Shown: positions 8,274 through 17,204 of the stretch, in pieces | Layout of the letters: each line of letters opens with the position of its first letter | How positions within the stretch are numbered: position 1 is the stretch's first letter | From: Marinobacter vulgaris | GTDB taxonomy: Bacteria; Pseudomonadota; Gammaproteobacteria; Pseudomonadales; Oleiphilaceae | DNA length: 64,000 bases | Reading direction: 5' to 3' | Assembly (NCBI RefSeq): GCF_003344045.1 | Contig: NZ_QFWX01000006.1 | Span: forward strand, 1 to 64,000 | The notes under the pieces: model-generated | Databases searched by the model: none | The model's input: only the letters and a program-made list of their open reading frames with translations | Told to the model about the DNA's origin: nothing | Made by a program: the position numbers and the translations under genes

Positions 8274-8729
8274 ATGCAAATCGGAGTAATCGCAGACACC
8301 CACGGTAAAATGCGTCCTCAAGCCCTGGAGGTTTTGAAAGGCTCGGATCTGATCCTTCATGCCGGTGACGTGGGGCGGGACGAGGTTCTGGATGCGCTGG
8401 AGGCGATCGCCCCTTTAGCTGCGATCCGTGGGAATATCGACACAACCGGCCGCGCAGCGACTCTTCCCGATATTCAGGATCTGGAGTTCTGCAGGCACGC
8501 TTTCTACATGCTCCACGACGTTAAAACCCTCGACTTTGATCCGCAAGGCCGTTACCGCGTGGTCATCGCCGGCCATTCCCACAAACCCCGTAATGAGTGG
8601 GTTGGCGATGTGCTTTATTTCAATCCAGGTGGCGCCGGGCCTCGGCGTTTTACGCTCCCGATCACGGTAGGGCGGTTGCAGGTGAACGAAGACGGTGTGG
8701 TTGGTGAGATTATTGAACTGCCGGTTTGA
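8274..8729 (+). CDS. YfcE/MJ0936-type metallophosphoesterase, intact copy
   Basis: A 151-residue calcineurin-like phosphoesterase. The metal-binding motifs are all present: ADTHG (7-11), HAGDVG (about 29-34), RGNID (about 57-61), LHD and GHSH (about 98-101). The size fits the compact YfcE/MJ0936 group, which hydrolyses phosphodiesters with Mn or Ni in vitro. Cytoplasmic; natural substrate unknown. A GAAGAGGCG site precedes the ATG. Two fragments of this gene occur elsewhere: an internally deleted copy at 14316-14516 and a 45-base tail at 42335-42380. Confidence 0.85.
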   Translation: MQIGVIADTHGKMRPQALEVLKGSDLILHAGDVGRDEVLDALEAIAPLAAIRGNIDTTGRAATLPDIQDLEFCRHAFYMLHDVKTLDFDPQGRYRVVIAGHSHKPRNEWVGDVLYFNPGGAGPRRFTLPITVGRLQVNEDGVVGEIIELPV

Positions 8730-8744
8730 TCCGGTTTCCGTTCT

Positions 8745-9160
8745 CTATTTCGAACATGTATACAAAAAACGCAACAAGCGCCTCTCGCTGGTTAACCTAT
8801 GGACGCCGGCCAAAGATCGCTGCACTCCCAGAAAATTATCTTCACCCTCACAGGTGATGAGTGCGTCTTTTCGTTTTTCGCGAGCATCGTGCCAACGTTT
8901 AGACAACCGAGCACAATTCTCCGTGGTATCACGGGCTTCAAGCAGCTTGAGACCGGATTCCTGTATTAATTGCTCATTGATACCAGGGGGGGGGCTAAAA
9001 AAATACAGACCGTCCGGGCAGCGATTCTCAAGCTCTTCATACGAAATCAGTCCCCCAATCACCAAAGCGTCACTAAAAACGAACCCCCCACCAGATTTGA
9101 GCAACCTTTGTGTGTTGGAGAGAACTTCTTTGCGAAGAGGGACATGACACAGGACATCCG
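8745..9160 (-). pseudogene. SAM-dependent methyltransferase, N-terminally truncated relic
   Basis: The minus-strand frame reads [19 protein letters not shown] then [15 protein letters not shown]. That is the motif-IV/post-motif region of a class I methyltransferase (usually ...VLxHVP...LKPGG...). It continues to an apparent natural C-terminus, GVHRLTSERRLLRFLYTCSK. The AdoMet-binding GxGxG half is absent. The truncation point near 9150-9160 is exactly where the plus-strand chemoreceptor relic starts, so the two fragments were joined there. Confidence 0.6.
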
Positions 9161-9592
9161 CGCACTCATCAACGCAGTAGAGAGTGATTGTGAAAAAATC
9201 GGGACGGTTCTGGATGTTATTCGGGGCGTTGCCGAGCAAACCAATCTGTTAGCCCTGAATGCCGCCATAGAAGCAGCGCGTGCAGGGGAGCAGGGCCGTG
9301 GCTTTGCAGTCGTGGCAGATGAAGTGCGAATACTTGCGAGCCGAACCCAGGAATCGACACTTGAAATCGCAGAAGTTATTCAGCGCCTGCAGAAAGGTGC
9401 GCACGAAGCGGTTGAGGCAATGGAGGCGAGTCGACAAAGCAGTCAGCAGAGCGTTGAAAGAGCCGCACATGCCGGTGAATCTCTGGCCTCGATCACCCGG
9501 CAGAAGGGTCCAACCAAACATCCATGTCAGGTAATGAGTTGGCAAGACTGTCTAACGAGCTGCAGGAATTGGTTAACCAGTCCAGGACTTAA
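9150..9592 (+). pseudogene. methyl-accepting chemotaxis protein relic
   Basis: The frame encodes the highly conserved MCP signalling tip ([20 protein letters not shown], then [15 protein letters not shown]) and the following coiled coil to about 9510. It then shifts frame. In the next frame [15 protein letters not shown] leads to a typical MCP C-terminus ending at the TAA 9590-9592. The ligand-binding, membrane and HAMP parts are missing, and roughly 40-60 residues near the C-terminus appear deleted. It cannot act as a receptor. Confidence 0.7.
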
Positions 9593-9818
9593 ACGGCATA
9601 GCTTGGGAAGGTCAGAAAAACCCTGCTCCAGAAACAGCCCTGAGGCCTCCCAAACACTGCAGATCTTTAAGGCCTCGAATTCCCGTGCTTGGATCCGGAT
9701 CTCTGAGGGCCTGACCGGGATCGCAGAGCATATTGGCACTCTTCTACAGTATCTCCAGAGGTGAAAGCCGCGATAGAAACTTAGTTGATCGTTCCGTACT
9801 GAAAAACGGGATGATTTA
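9593..9818. other. intergenic stretch, possible further relics
   Basis: No complete gene. A plus-strand frame ends [20 protein letters not shown] with a stop at 9762-9764 and may be a C-terminal fragment of an unidentified protein. A degenerate repeat-like string (AAAAACGGGATGATTTAATG) lies at about 9801-9820, directly before thioredoxin copy B. Confidence 0.3.
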
Positions 9819-10100
9819 ATGGTTTACAAATATTGGATGGGCGCAAGTTGCGGCGTCTGTCAGGCCATAAAGACCCGGCTGGAGACGCTGGCCAACGAGG
9901 AATTCCCGAAGCTGATGACCGCTTACATTGATTGCCAGGAAGCTGCAGGTTCATTGTGTGCGGCTCAGGGCATTTTTTCTCTGCCGGTTGTCCAGCTGTG
10001 GTACGAAGGGCAGCGATTCGCTGAATTTGCCAGGGTGTTTTCTATTGGCGATGCACGCTCTGCCCTGGTGCGGCCTTATGGACTAATGACGCAGAAGTGA
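9819..10100 (+). CDS. thioredoxin-like protein, truncated copy B
   Basis: 93 residues, closely similar to copy A (1218-1550) from GASCGVCQAIK onward. It keeps the CGVC motif (residues 11-14) and the SLPVVQLW cis-proline region but lacks about 20 N-terminal residues. Those form the first beta strand and helix of the fold; MVYKYWM replaces them. Without them the domain is probably unstable, so this may be a pseudogene despite the open frame. Repeat copy 7 follows the stop within 12 bases. Confidence 0.6.
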   Translation: MVYKYWMGASCGVCQAIKTRLETLANEEFPKLMTAYIDCQEAAGSLCAAQGIFSLPVVQLWYEGQRFAEFARVFSIGDARSALVRPYGLMTQK

Positions 10101-10111
10101 CTCGGGGCATG

Positions 10112-10130
10112 CGATCTGTCCCAGTTTTTA
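10112..10130 (-). repeat. dispersed repeat, copy 7 (partial)
   Basis: Minus-strand TAAAAACTGGGACAGATCG. The left arm and core are present, the TATTTT end is lost. It follows thioredoxin copy B. Confidence 0.7.
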
Positions 10131-10175
10131 CGGTTTGCAGCACACCAACGGCCCTGGTTGGTCACGAAATGCATT

Positions 10176-10202
10176 GAAAGCCCGGCCAGATTTATTTTTG
10201 CC
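10176..10202 (+). repeat. dispersed repeat, copy 8
   Basis: GAAAGCCCGGCCAGATTTAT followed by TTTTGCC: a diverged core with an intact right half. It sits 18 bases from the 3' end of the minus-strand lipoprotein gene and, with copy 7, faces it in inverted orientation. Confidence 0.75.
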
Positions 10203-10219
10203 AAACGAAGGCCACGCTT

Positions 10220-11764
10220 TCAGGGTAATTGAGCAGATTGTGGAGATTCTGGCACCAGTCCCAACTCATCAAGTATCCGGGGGGCATCAAAGTGTCGCTG
10301 ACCGATGAATGCAATGGCATGGGTACCGTGAATGCGCATGCCGCCAGGACTCGGAATGCCCATTGGCCAGAATACGAAGCGTTCCGGCCGCCGGGACTCG
10401 GGGATCAGCCCCTGAGAGTTGAACGGACTATAATAGTGTCCGTCCGGGCCGGCAAGAGCTCTTAATTCCGCGTATGGCAACACCTTCAGAGGTTCTACGG
10501 ACGTCAGCATTTTAGCGGGCAATACACCCAGCAAATGATGAGTGTTGGATTCCAGCCACAAGGTAAATTGTTGTCCCGGAGGTAGCGTTCGCCCGATATT
10601 GAATGGCTCCTGAGTAACAGGCAGCGTTGGCTGAAGGCTGAAACCGCTGGCGGGGAAAAACTGATACCAACAGCCACATTGATGCATCTGGTCATAGCCC
10701 AAAACGGTGCCTGAAGAGGACAGGTGAACACGCCAGGTGACACCATCGAACTGGCCCGCGAGCAGGTCCAATGGTTGGCCAGCCCTGCGTTCTGTAAACC
10801 AGACGCTGTAATTCAGTTGTATGGTTATCTTTTCATGATAGCGCCCGAAGCTGATATGGGTATAAATTGTGGGCTGGCTGATATCCCGAAGAATGGCCCC
10901 GGAGGCGTCGGCTATGAGCCGCATCGGGCGGTCATTGGCAGCCAGGCCATTACCCGTGTGTTGGATCGCCAGCGCAGGCATAAAGGCGTCAAGCAATTGC
11001 TCCTCTGTCGCTGGAGCCAGAATTGGTATACCCAGCGCATCAGGCTCCTGCCGGCCAAGAAGTGCCAATGCCTCACCCGGTGCGAGGGAAGGCACCTGCC
11101 GGTCATAATGCGTCCACTGCCCGATTTTTTCGGGACTGGCATCGGCGAACTCGCGCTGTTTTTCCTGAAAGTACTCGTGCTCGTTAACAACACCCAGATA
11201 GAACGGTATAGCCGTCAAAGGGTAAAGGCCAACCCATCGTTTCCAGCTCTGATAGTGATCTTCGGGAGTTACCCCGGTTAATCGGGGTAGGGCAGCCTGA
11301 CGTTCTACAAGTGCCCCACCACACTCACCCAATGCGCGCTCCACGTCTGCCTTGGTGCCCGGCCAGTACTGGCTCAGCCGCCTCTTGTTTACCGGTGGCA
11401 GCCGCTTCCATTCCATCAGCAGGCCTTCAACGGCCTTGTCATTTTGACGCATCAACCAGCGCAGGTATGCGACCTCAGACAGCTCACCCGAATCGAAACT
11501 TGCCAGAAATCGTGACGTGCGCAAGTGGGGGAAACCCTGCACCCGCTGATGCCGGGCATCCACAATGCCGAGTTCTCGTGCCGTTGTTTCCAGAGCATGG
11601 AATCCGTCCAGGCACTCAGCGATGTCTTCCTGCATCAATGCCTGGCTTTGTCGCATCGGCCCCTGGTCAACAGTGGCGACATTGATACTGGCGCAGCCTG
11701 CCAATACCGCGAGTGATAGAGTTGCTGCTATCTTCAAACAATGTGTACGGAAGGTATCCGGCAT
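10220..11764 (-). CDS. large lipoprotein, function unknown
   Basis: A 514-residue protein with a lipoprotein signal (LSLAVLAGCAS, Cys about 24). The mature part starts with a helical Gln/Glu-rich region, then QSWKRWVGLYPLTAIPFYLG and a C-terminal half with FVFWPMGIPSPGG. No catalytic motif is recognised. Similar long uncharacterised lipoproteins occur in Marinobacter-type genomes. A START-domain protein gene lies immediately upstream on the same strand (12 bases apart), so the two are probably one transcript and may both act on lipids in the envelope; that is inference. Confidence 0.65.
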   Translation of the reverse strand: MPDTFRTHCLKIAATLSLAVLAGCASINVATVDQGPMRQSQALMQEDIAECLDGFHALETTARELGIVDARHQRVQGFPHLRTSRFLASFDSGELSEVAYLRWLMRQNDKAVEGLLMEWKRLPPVNKRRLSQYWPGTKADVERALGECGGALVERQAALPRLTGVTPEDHYQSWKRWVGLYPLTAIPFYLGVVNEHEYFQEKQREFADASPEKIGQWTHYDRQVPSLAPGEALALLGRQEPDALGIPILAPATEEQLLDAFMPALAIQHTGNGLAANDRPMRLIADASGAILRDISQPTIYTHISFGRYHEKITIQLNYSVWFTERRAGQPLDLLAGQFDGVTWRVHLSSSGTVLGYDQMHQCGCWYQFFPASGFSLQPTLPVTQEPFNIGRTLPPGQQFTLWLESNTHHLLGVLPAKMLTSVEPLKVLPYAELRALAGPDGHYYSPFNSQGLIPESRRPERFVFWPMGIPSPGGMRIHGTHAIAFIGQRHFDAPRILDELGLVPESPQSAQLP

Positions 11765-11776
11765 GTATCGAGAACT

Positions 11777-12403
11777 CTATTGAACGCTTGAATTGTGGCG
11801 ATCACGGCTGCAATTGCCGGTATCAGTACCGCCGGCATAGTTCTGCAGAGCACTCAGCAGTTCGGCCACGTGTGCCATACCAATGTGATCTGACAACCAC
11901 TGAGGCATTTGCCCACCCGGTTCGACACGCTGTAGGTAGTCGACACGGGTGGCGTCAGAAAGTTCGGTGCGCAGCGTCCAGCTTCCCTCGCTAAACGGAA
12001 TTCTCTGGTAGCCAGCCATTTCAGGCATAGCGTTCGGCCGAGACTGCATATCCAGGGTTATTGGCGGACCTTCGTGACGGGTGAACAGTATGACATTGTC
12101 GCGGGGGAACATAGGCCAGGCCGGGTCCGTCGCCATATATACCAAGGTCTGGTTCTCCCGCGGCCTTGCCAGGATTTTCAACGATGCCAGTTTCGGCACC
12201 CATCGTCGTAGATGACAAGGTTCTTCGAGGACTGCCAATACCTGCTTTACGGGTGCCGGAACCAACACTGTGGCGTGGATCTCGTCCGGGCCTTGACGGG
12301 GTACACGTTCGACTTCCACCGCCACCGCATAGCCCGACACACCGAACGCCAGGGTAGTCAGGAAAACAAGAGGCATGGCCTTCAACAGGGCTCTGTAAAA
12401 CAT
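11777..12403 (-). CDS. START-domain secreted protein
   Basis: About 208 residues from the ATG at 12403, chosen because a good signal peptide (FYRALLKAMPLVFLTTLAFG) follows at once with GGTGGG upstream. A longer frame from 12448 adds 15 residues. The mature part has START-like features: DEIHATVLVPAPVKQVLAVL, HLRRWVPKLASLKIL, FPRDNVILF and a C-terminal helix with HVAELLSAL. START domains bind lipids or other hydrophobic ligands in a groove. Ligand unknown. Probably co-transcribed with the lipoprotein gene downstream. Confidence 0.75.
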   Translation of the reverse strand: MFYRALLKAMPLVFLTTLAFGVSGYAVAVEVERVPRQGPDEIHATVLVPAPVKQVLAVLEEPCHLRRWVPKLASLKILARPRENQTLVYMATDPAWPMFPRDNVILFTRHEGPPITLDMQSRPNAMPEMAGYQRIPFSEGSWTLRTELSDATRVDYLQRVEPGGQMPQWLSDHIGMAHVAELLSALQNYAGGTDTGNCSRDRHNSSVQ

Positions 12404-12687
12404 GGCCGACCCACCATGGGACCGAATCGTCATTTCGGTGATAGCCACTGATTATTATCCCGCGCAACTCAGGAATGGAGGTACTGACGCCTTTCGCTAG
12501 TTTGTTGAACAGGAAAACGGTTCGCAGTCAGGTGAATTGATTCGCTCGGCGATCAATAGTAATAAGCTGACGGTTTGTCACAGCGCTTTTCCTGTCTCAA
12601 TACGATATCAAAAAATCGAAGAAAACCCATTCCTTTGGTGCAGCGTAAGCGTATCTTGTCCGTCAGCCGGTTTTTTGAGGAGTAGCT

Positions 12688-13134
12688 ATGTTTCGCATTC
12701 ACGTCGAGCGGGTTCTTGGGAAGGATGTTGGCACGGTCTTTGAGGCTATCGCAGACCATGCTCGCTACGATCGGTTCCCAGGGGTTAGCAAGTCTCTGTT
12801 GGTCGAAAAAGGAAAAGACGAGAAAAATGGCACCGGCGCGCTCCGGGTTATCGGCGCCGGCCGGCTTGAACTGACCGAACGTATTACGCAGTTTGAGAGG
12901 CCAAACAGGATGCACTATCGCATTGAAGAATCGAGCCCGTTCGCCGTTAAGCACACGAAGGGGGAGATCGTTTTAAAGCCCGAGGGTGAACAGACTCGTG
13001 TGACTTGGATTTCAGAAGGGCACGTGCAAGTGCCATTGCCATTGCCATTGCTTGGCCGGATGATGGATCGATTGGCTGAGCGCAGCTTCTCAAAAGCGTT
13101 CAGTTCACTGCTCAAGGCAATTGAGCGGCTTTAG
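12688..13134 (+). CDS. SRPBCC-family protein
   Basis: A 148-residue START/Bet v1-like (SRPBCC) protein: FRIHVERVLGKDVGTVFEAI opens the fold, followed by YDRFPGVSKS, GAGRLELTERIT and a long C-terminal helix. Members bind hydrophobic ligands or assist polyketide or lipid metabolism; the role here is unknown. GAGGAG sits seven bases before the ATG. The 240-base upstream gap (12449-12687) shows no repeat copy and no recognised site. Confidence 0.75.
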   Translation: MFRIHVERVLGKDVGTVFEAIADHARYDRFPGVSKSLLVEKGKDEKNGTGALRVIGAGRLELTERITQFERPNRMHYRIEESSPFAVKHTKGEIVLKPEGEQTRVTWISEGHVQVPLPLPLLGRMMDRLAERSFSKAFSSLLKAIERL

Positions 13135-13241
13135 ACCGGATTTCTCATAGTACCTCGGCGAGCGCTGTGAATGGCCATCATTAACGCCAAACCCCTGTCA
13201 TTGCCACTTAGATTGCTCGATATTTAATCAGTTTCTGGAGC

Positions 13242-14211
13242 CTACACACACCTCCCCCTTTCCCCCGTTGAGTCGGGCCGGGGGAGTCCTGGCAGCGAGT
13301 CTGGAACCAGCCGCCGAACCAAGGCGGACAGTTCGTCTTTGTAAGGATAGCCATCACTCATCAGGACCCGGATGCGCCGGGTATTGCGGATAATGACTGC
13401 ACCAACCTTGATCAGTTTGAGCCTCAGGTTGCTGGCACTCATGCGCTCGAAGGGTGTCTTCTTCAAGTGGGTTCGCAATCGCTCGAATAGCGTGTAGGCG
13501 AACCCTGACAGGGCCAGCCGCCACTGGTTCGTCCACCACTGACTATTGGAGGTGCGATCGGCAAACAGGCACAACTGCTGAACCTTGATCCGGTTCTCCA
13601 TGTCACCCCGGGCGCAGTATTGCTCGCAGTAGAGTTTGAAGCCGTCGTCGTAACGGGAGCTGATGATGAACCTTGGATTGGATCCCAGCTCGCCTTCTTC
13701 CGGGCGCGCCACCACCCACCGTGGGTGTTTCCAGGTGCGAGCCTGATACTGGAATCGGTAGGTGGCAGAAACTTTTGTTCCCAGGTTCTGATGAGCTTTA
13801 CGGACCAACGTCGAGGGCACGTCCACGTCTTTGATCAGCCGGCTGTTTTTGCTGATGCCCACCAGGTAATCCACGTTGTTCCGGTCGCAAGTAGCAATGA
13901 TGATCGTAATAGGCATTAAAGAACTTGCCGGGCTGGTCGCCATGCACTGGCACATCGGTGCCATCAAAATCCAGCACGATCTCCCTGGGTGGTTCGTCAT
14001 GCTGTTCAATGAACTGATGCCACAGAAGTTCGTGGGCTTTTACCACCGATTGCCGATTTACTCGCTGCTCCATCCGGCAAAGAGTGGACTTGCCCGCCAG
14101 TGTGTCATCTGCGCTCATGGCTGCCTGAAGCGCCTGGTCAAAGCGCAGCGCTTCGTGATCGTTCAGGTCTTCGTAACCGGCTGCCACCCCGAATACCCGT
14201 TGTCGGGTCAT
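13242..14211 (-). pseudogene. IS1380-family transposase, degraded
   Basis: Two frames together cover an IS1380-type DDE transposase. The upstream part has QRVFGVAAGYEDLNDHEALR and VLDFDGTDVPVHGDQPGKFF. The downstream part has CDRNNVDYLVGISKN, CARGDMENRIKVQQLCLFAD and FERLRTHLKKT. The usual N-terminal 60 or so residues are absent, and the segment between NAYYDHHCYL and CDRNNVDYL is missing, apparently deleting about 70 residues and shifting frame. No complete terminal inverted repeats are recognised. Not active. Confidence 0.8.
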
Positions 14212-14237
14212 GGTCTCGAGAAAGCCGGGTTAGGGTG

Positions 14238-14260
14238 GGAAAACCGGCACAGACCTACTA
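14238..14260 (+). repeat. dispersed repeat, copy 9 (degenerate)
   Basis: GGAAAACCGGCACAGACCTA then CTA. The left arm is perfect, the right end is diverged. It lies between the transposase relic and the metallophosphoesterase fragment. Confidence 0.6.
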
Positions 14261-14315
14261 AAGCAATGCTTGCCTGCATGGCCACGCGCACGGGTCGGGC
14301 GGGCGCCATTGAGGG

Positions 14316-14516
14316 ATGCGTGGCAATATCGACAAAACAGGCCGCGCAGTGATCGCCGGCCATTCCCACAAGCCCTCTAATGAGTGGGTTGGCGATGTGC
14401 TTTATTTCAATCCAGGTGGCGCCGGGCCCCGGCGTTTTACGCTCCCGATCACGGTAGGGCGGTTGCAGGTGAGCGAAGACGGTGTGGTTGGTGAGATTAT
14501 TGAACTGCCGGTTTGA
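14316..14516 (+). pseudogene. metallophosphoesterase, internally deleted partial copy
   Basis: It reads RGNIDKTGRA directly joined to VIAGHSHKPSNEWVGDVL and on to the natural C-terminus GVVGEIIELPV. Compared with the intact gene at 8274-8729 it lacks the N-terminal 55 residues and about 35 residues between GNID and GHSH. The first metal motifs DTH and GDVG are therefore gone. The remaining DNA is almost identical to the intact copy, so the duplication is recent. It lies between repeat copies 9 and 10, both in the same orientation. Confidence 0.8.
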
Positions 14517-14524
14517 TCCGTTGG

Positions 14525-14550
14525 GACAAACGTGACAGATTTATTTTCGC
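14525..14550 (+). repeat. dispersed repeat, copy 10
   Basis: GACAAACGTGACAGATTTAT then TTTCGC: the right half is intact and the CCGGG part diverged. It starts nine bases after the phosphoesterase fragment's stop. Confidence 0.75.
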
Positions 14551-14596
14551 GCCTGAGAAATAGCGCACAGATGAAATCACCTTTAAGGATTTCCCC

Positions 14597-15559
14597 ATGC
14601 CCTACGATTTATCGGATACCTTGGTGGTTGGCATCTCAGCAACGGCGTTGTTCGATCTGAGCGAAGCGGATTCCGTATTTCGTCGTAAGTTCGAATCCAA
14701 TCGTGAAGAGGCCATCGAGGAGTACCGTGAATACATGGCGGCCCGTGAGTCCGATGGACTGAAGCCTGGCACAGGGTTCTATCTGGTAAAGGCCCTTCTC
14801 TCCCTGAGCCAGTTTTAGTCCGGCGACAAAGCCCCTCTGGTGGAAGTTGTGGTTATGTCCCGCAACAGCCCGGAAACCGGGGTGCGAGTGTTTCATAACA
14901 TTCGCGAGTACGGCCTGGATATCACACGCTCTGCGTTCACCGGTGGTGAGTCTGTTGTGGATTATCTGGACGCTTACGATGTGGACCTGTTCTTGACCAC
15001 TGATACCAAAGATGCGCAGCGTGTGATTGATAGCGATAGCTGCGCCGTGGCCCTGGTGAAGGAACCACCCGCCAACATGGAATCCATTCCCGATGGCCAG
15101 GTGCGAATCGCCTTTGATGGTGATGCGGTGCTGTTCAGCGACGAGAGTGAAATCGTGTTCAAGGCCGAGGGCCTGAAGGGATTTCATTCGGCAGAGGATA
15201 GAGAGCAGGACAATCCCCTGAACGACGGCCCATACGCAACGCTGCTTCGTAAATTGTCGCGGTTGCAGGACCGGCTTCCTCACAAGGTCGACTTTTCACC
15301 CGTTCGTGTGGCCATCATTACCGCAAGAAACAGTCCGGCTGAGATGCGGGTAATCAAAACCCTGCGGCATTGGGGTGTGTATGTGGATGAGATTTTTTTC
15401 CTGGGCGGGCTGGATAAATCGAAAATCATCAAGGCGTTCAAGGCGCACATCTTCTTCGATGATCAGGATGTGCATCTGGAGCCTGCTGCCAGATATACGC
15501 CTGCGGGGAAGGTGCCTTACAGGTCCGGGTCGCCGTTGAAGGATTCTGAGCAAAATTAG
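14597..15559 (+). pseudogene. cytosolic 5'-nucleotidase (PF06189 type), interrupted by one in-frame TAG
   Basis: Two frames in the same register (14597-14818 and 14840-15559) form one 320-codon gene interrupted only by a TAG at 14816-14818 (LSLSQF, stop, SGDKAPLVEVVVMSRN). Flanking sequence on both sides matches the NT5C1-like bacterial 5'-nucleotidase family: FDLSEADSVF near the start, LKPGTGFYLVKALL, SRNSPETGVRVF, RIAFDGDAVLFSDESE and IFFDDQDVHLEPA. The length is that of the full family. A single C-to-T change from CAG would explain it. Stop readthrough or sequencing error are alternatives. Repeat copies 10 and 11 bracket the gene. Confidence 0.8.
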
Positions 15560-15583
15560 AAAGCCGGAACAGATTTATTTTCC
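15560..15583 (+). repeat. dispersed repeat, copy 11
   Basis: AAAGCCGGAACAGATTTATT then TTCC, beginning at the base after the nucleotidase stop codon TAG. Confidence 0.85.
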
Positions 15584-15715
15584 AGTCCTGTTTCAGCCAT
15601 GAATGTCTGGTGTTCCTTCGCAAGGCGTTACAAAACTCCTGAGGTGCTGAAGCAAAGACTGATTTATCTTTCAGATCGGATTGTTCGAAGGGCGCAAAAC
15701 AAGGATGTCTGAGAA

Positions 15716-16768
15716 ATGGATTTTAGTCCGGTCTACCAAGAATTGATTACTGCACTCTGGTATCTGGTACCGCTTCTCATCATCGCAGGCCTGATCAGGT
15801 CACCCTGGTTCAAAGGTAAATTCGGTGAGTATCTGGTCAACCTCTCGGCGCGGTGGTTCCTGGATAAAAGCCGCTACCATCTTATCAAGAACGTTACGCT
15901 CCCCACGGCAGATGGCACCACGCAGATCGACCATGTTCTGGTTTCGGAGTTTGGGGTCTTCGTTGTCGAGACCAAAAACATGAAGGGCTGGATCTTCGGA
16001 GGCCCTCATCAGCACACCTGGACGCAGAAGATTTATCGATCCAACCATAAGTTCCAGAACCCGCTGCACCAGAACTACAAGCATGTAAAAACGCTTCAGA
16101 CGCTGCTCGGGCTGGGTGGTCATCAGGTGCACTCGGTGGTGGTGTTTGTGGGGGACAGCACCTTCAAAACCCCCATGCCAGAAAACGTGACTCAGGGGCT
16201 CGGGTATGTCCGCTACATTAAGTCCCAACGTGAATTGGTGTTGAGCCCAAAGCAGGTGTCGGAGGTTCGGGATAAGGTGGCTTCCGGTCGCCTCAAGGCA
16301 TCATTTGCCACTGATCGGGCCCATGCCCGCTATGTGAGGGGTCTGGTGGCCGGGCGTTACGGTGATACGCGGCGTCGACCGAGTAGGGGGCTCCTCAAAC
16401 TCCTGGTTTTCCCGGTCTTGCTGTTGGGAGTCGGTGCTATCGGCGTGAATGCCTATTCGAATTTTGTCGTGGGGGCAATGGCAATAGGCATGAAAACGAA
16501 CGCTGAGCAGCGGGTTGATAGCGTACCGAAACCAACTCCGCGGCAATCTGAAAGCAAACCAAAAGCTGAGTTGAGAGCCGCGGATCCAGTGGCCTCATCA
16601 GATATCGATTCTCGGCGTGTTCACCAACCTCCCTCCGGCCTTTTTTTAGCACGGCAGGAATGTAATTCCCTGATCGCTGCCGCTATTGGCAACCAGGATC
16701 CGCGCCTTTTGAGAGACAGGGACAAGGCATGTGCTCGGTATAAGGCTCTGCAGGGAGACGTGCATTGA
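15716..16768 (+). CDS. NERD-domain membrane protein
   Basis: 350 residues: an N-terminal membrane helix (about 10-27), a NERD (nuclease-related) domain at about 35-180 with DGTTQIDHVLVSEFGVFVVE and TKNMKGWIFGGP, a second hydrophobic helix at about 225-250, and a C-terminal region ending in LFLARQECNSLIAAAIGNQD. NERD domains resemble restriction-endonuclease folds (Asp plus E-x-K, here VETK) and occur in DNA-processing or defence settings; activity here is unproven. The start has weak SD-like purines. Repeat copy 12 follows the stop by five bases. Confidence 0.8.
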   Translation: MDFSPVYQELITALWYLVPLLIIAGLIRSPWFKGKFGEYLVNLSARWFLDKSRYHLIKNVTLPTADGTTQIDHVLVSEFGVFVVETKNMKGWIFGGPHQHTWTQKIYRSNHKFQNPLHQNYKHVKTLQTLLGLGGHQVHSVVVFVGDSTFKTPMPENVTQGLGYVRYIKSQRELVLSPKQVSEVRDKVASGRLKASFATDRAHARYVRGLVAGRYGDTRRRPSRGLLKLLVFPVLLLGVGAIGVNAYSNFVVGAMAIGMKTNAEQRVDSVPKPTPRQSESKPKAELRAADPVASSDIDSRRVHQPPSGLFLARQECNSLIAAAIGNQDPRLLRDRDKACARYKALQGDVH

Positions 16769-16773
16769 ATGGA

Positions 16774-16799
16774 CGAAAACCGGGACAGATCTATTTTCG
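16774..16799 (+). repeat. dispersed repeat, copy 12
   Basis: CGAAAA arm, core CCGGGACAGATCTA, TTTTCG arm. The arms are perfectly complementary but start with C-G instead of the G-C of copy 2, which looks like a compensatory change. Confidence 0.9.
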
Positions 16800-16886
16800 A
16801 TGGAGTTAACAGCATAGAATTGGCAAATGGCATCAACTGGATGTTCATGTGGCACCCAGGTAACAGGCGCAGCGACAGGCTCTATT

Positions 16887-17168
16887 ATGCATTTGGATAA
16901 AGCAAAAAAGCGCATTGCAAAGCAGATTAAGAAGGGCTTTCATGGCTATCCGTTGGTTTCGCTAGAGTACTTTGGTAAAGCGCCGGATTCAGCCACCGAG
17001 GTCGTTGTGTCATTTACTCAGGAAGAGGGCGTCGAGCCGCAGAAGCAAACGTTTGTAAGTGGCGGTGATGCCCGGGAAGATGAAACGATCCAATCCACCT
17101 TCGTGAAAATTATTGAGCGGGCGGATGCCAAAACGGTGACCGAGATCGACGGCATTTCCACTCTATAA
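16887..17168 (+). CDS. small conserved protein, function unknown
   Basis: 93 residues from the ATG at 16887 (MHLDKAKKRIAKQIKKGF). The frame is open for 20 codons further upstream, but that part overlaps the repeat-proximal region and looks non-coding. It is a soluble alpha/beta protein with YPLVSLEYFGKAPDSATEVV and a Glu/Asp-rich C-terminus. No family recognised with certainty. It lies 36 bases before the solute-binding protein gene and may be co-transcribed. Confidence 0.5.
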   Translation: MHLDKAKKRIAKQIKKGFHGYPLVSLEYFGKAPDSATEVVVSFTQEEGVEPQKQTFVSGGDAREDETIQSTFVKIIERADAKTVTEIDGISTL

Positions 17169-17204
17169 TTACAACTGAGGTGTTAGCGCCATGATGACCT
17201 GTTC

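Noticed and set aside
14238..16799. Classical integron cassette array
   Set aside because: No integrase gene, no attI, and the repeat lacks the paired GTTRRRY/RYYYAAC core sites of attC.
16827..16886. Upstream extension of the small protein gene at 16887
   Set aside because: The extra 20 codons are Gly/Thr/Ala-rich without family-like character and lack a ribosome site.
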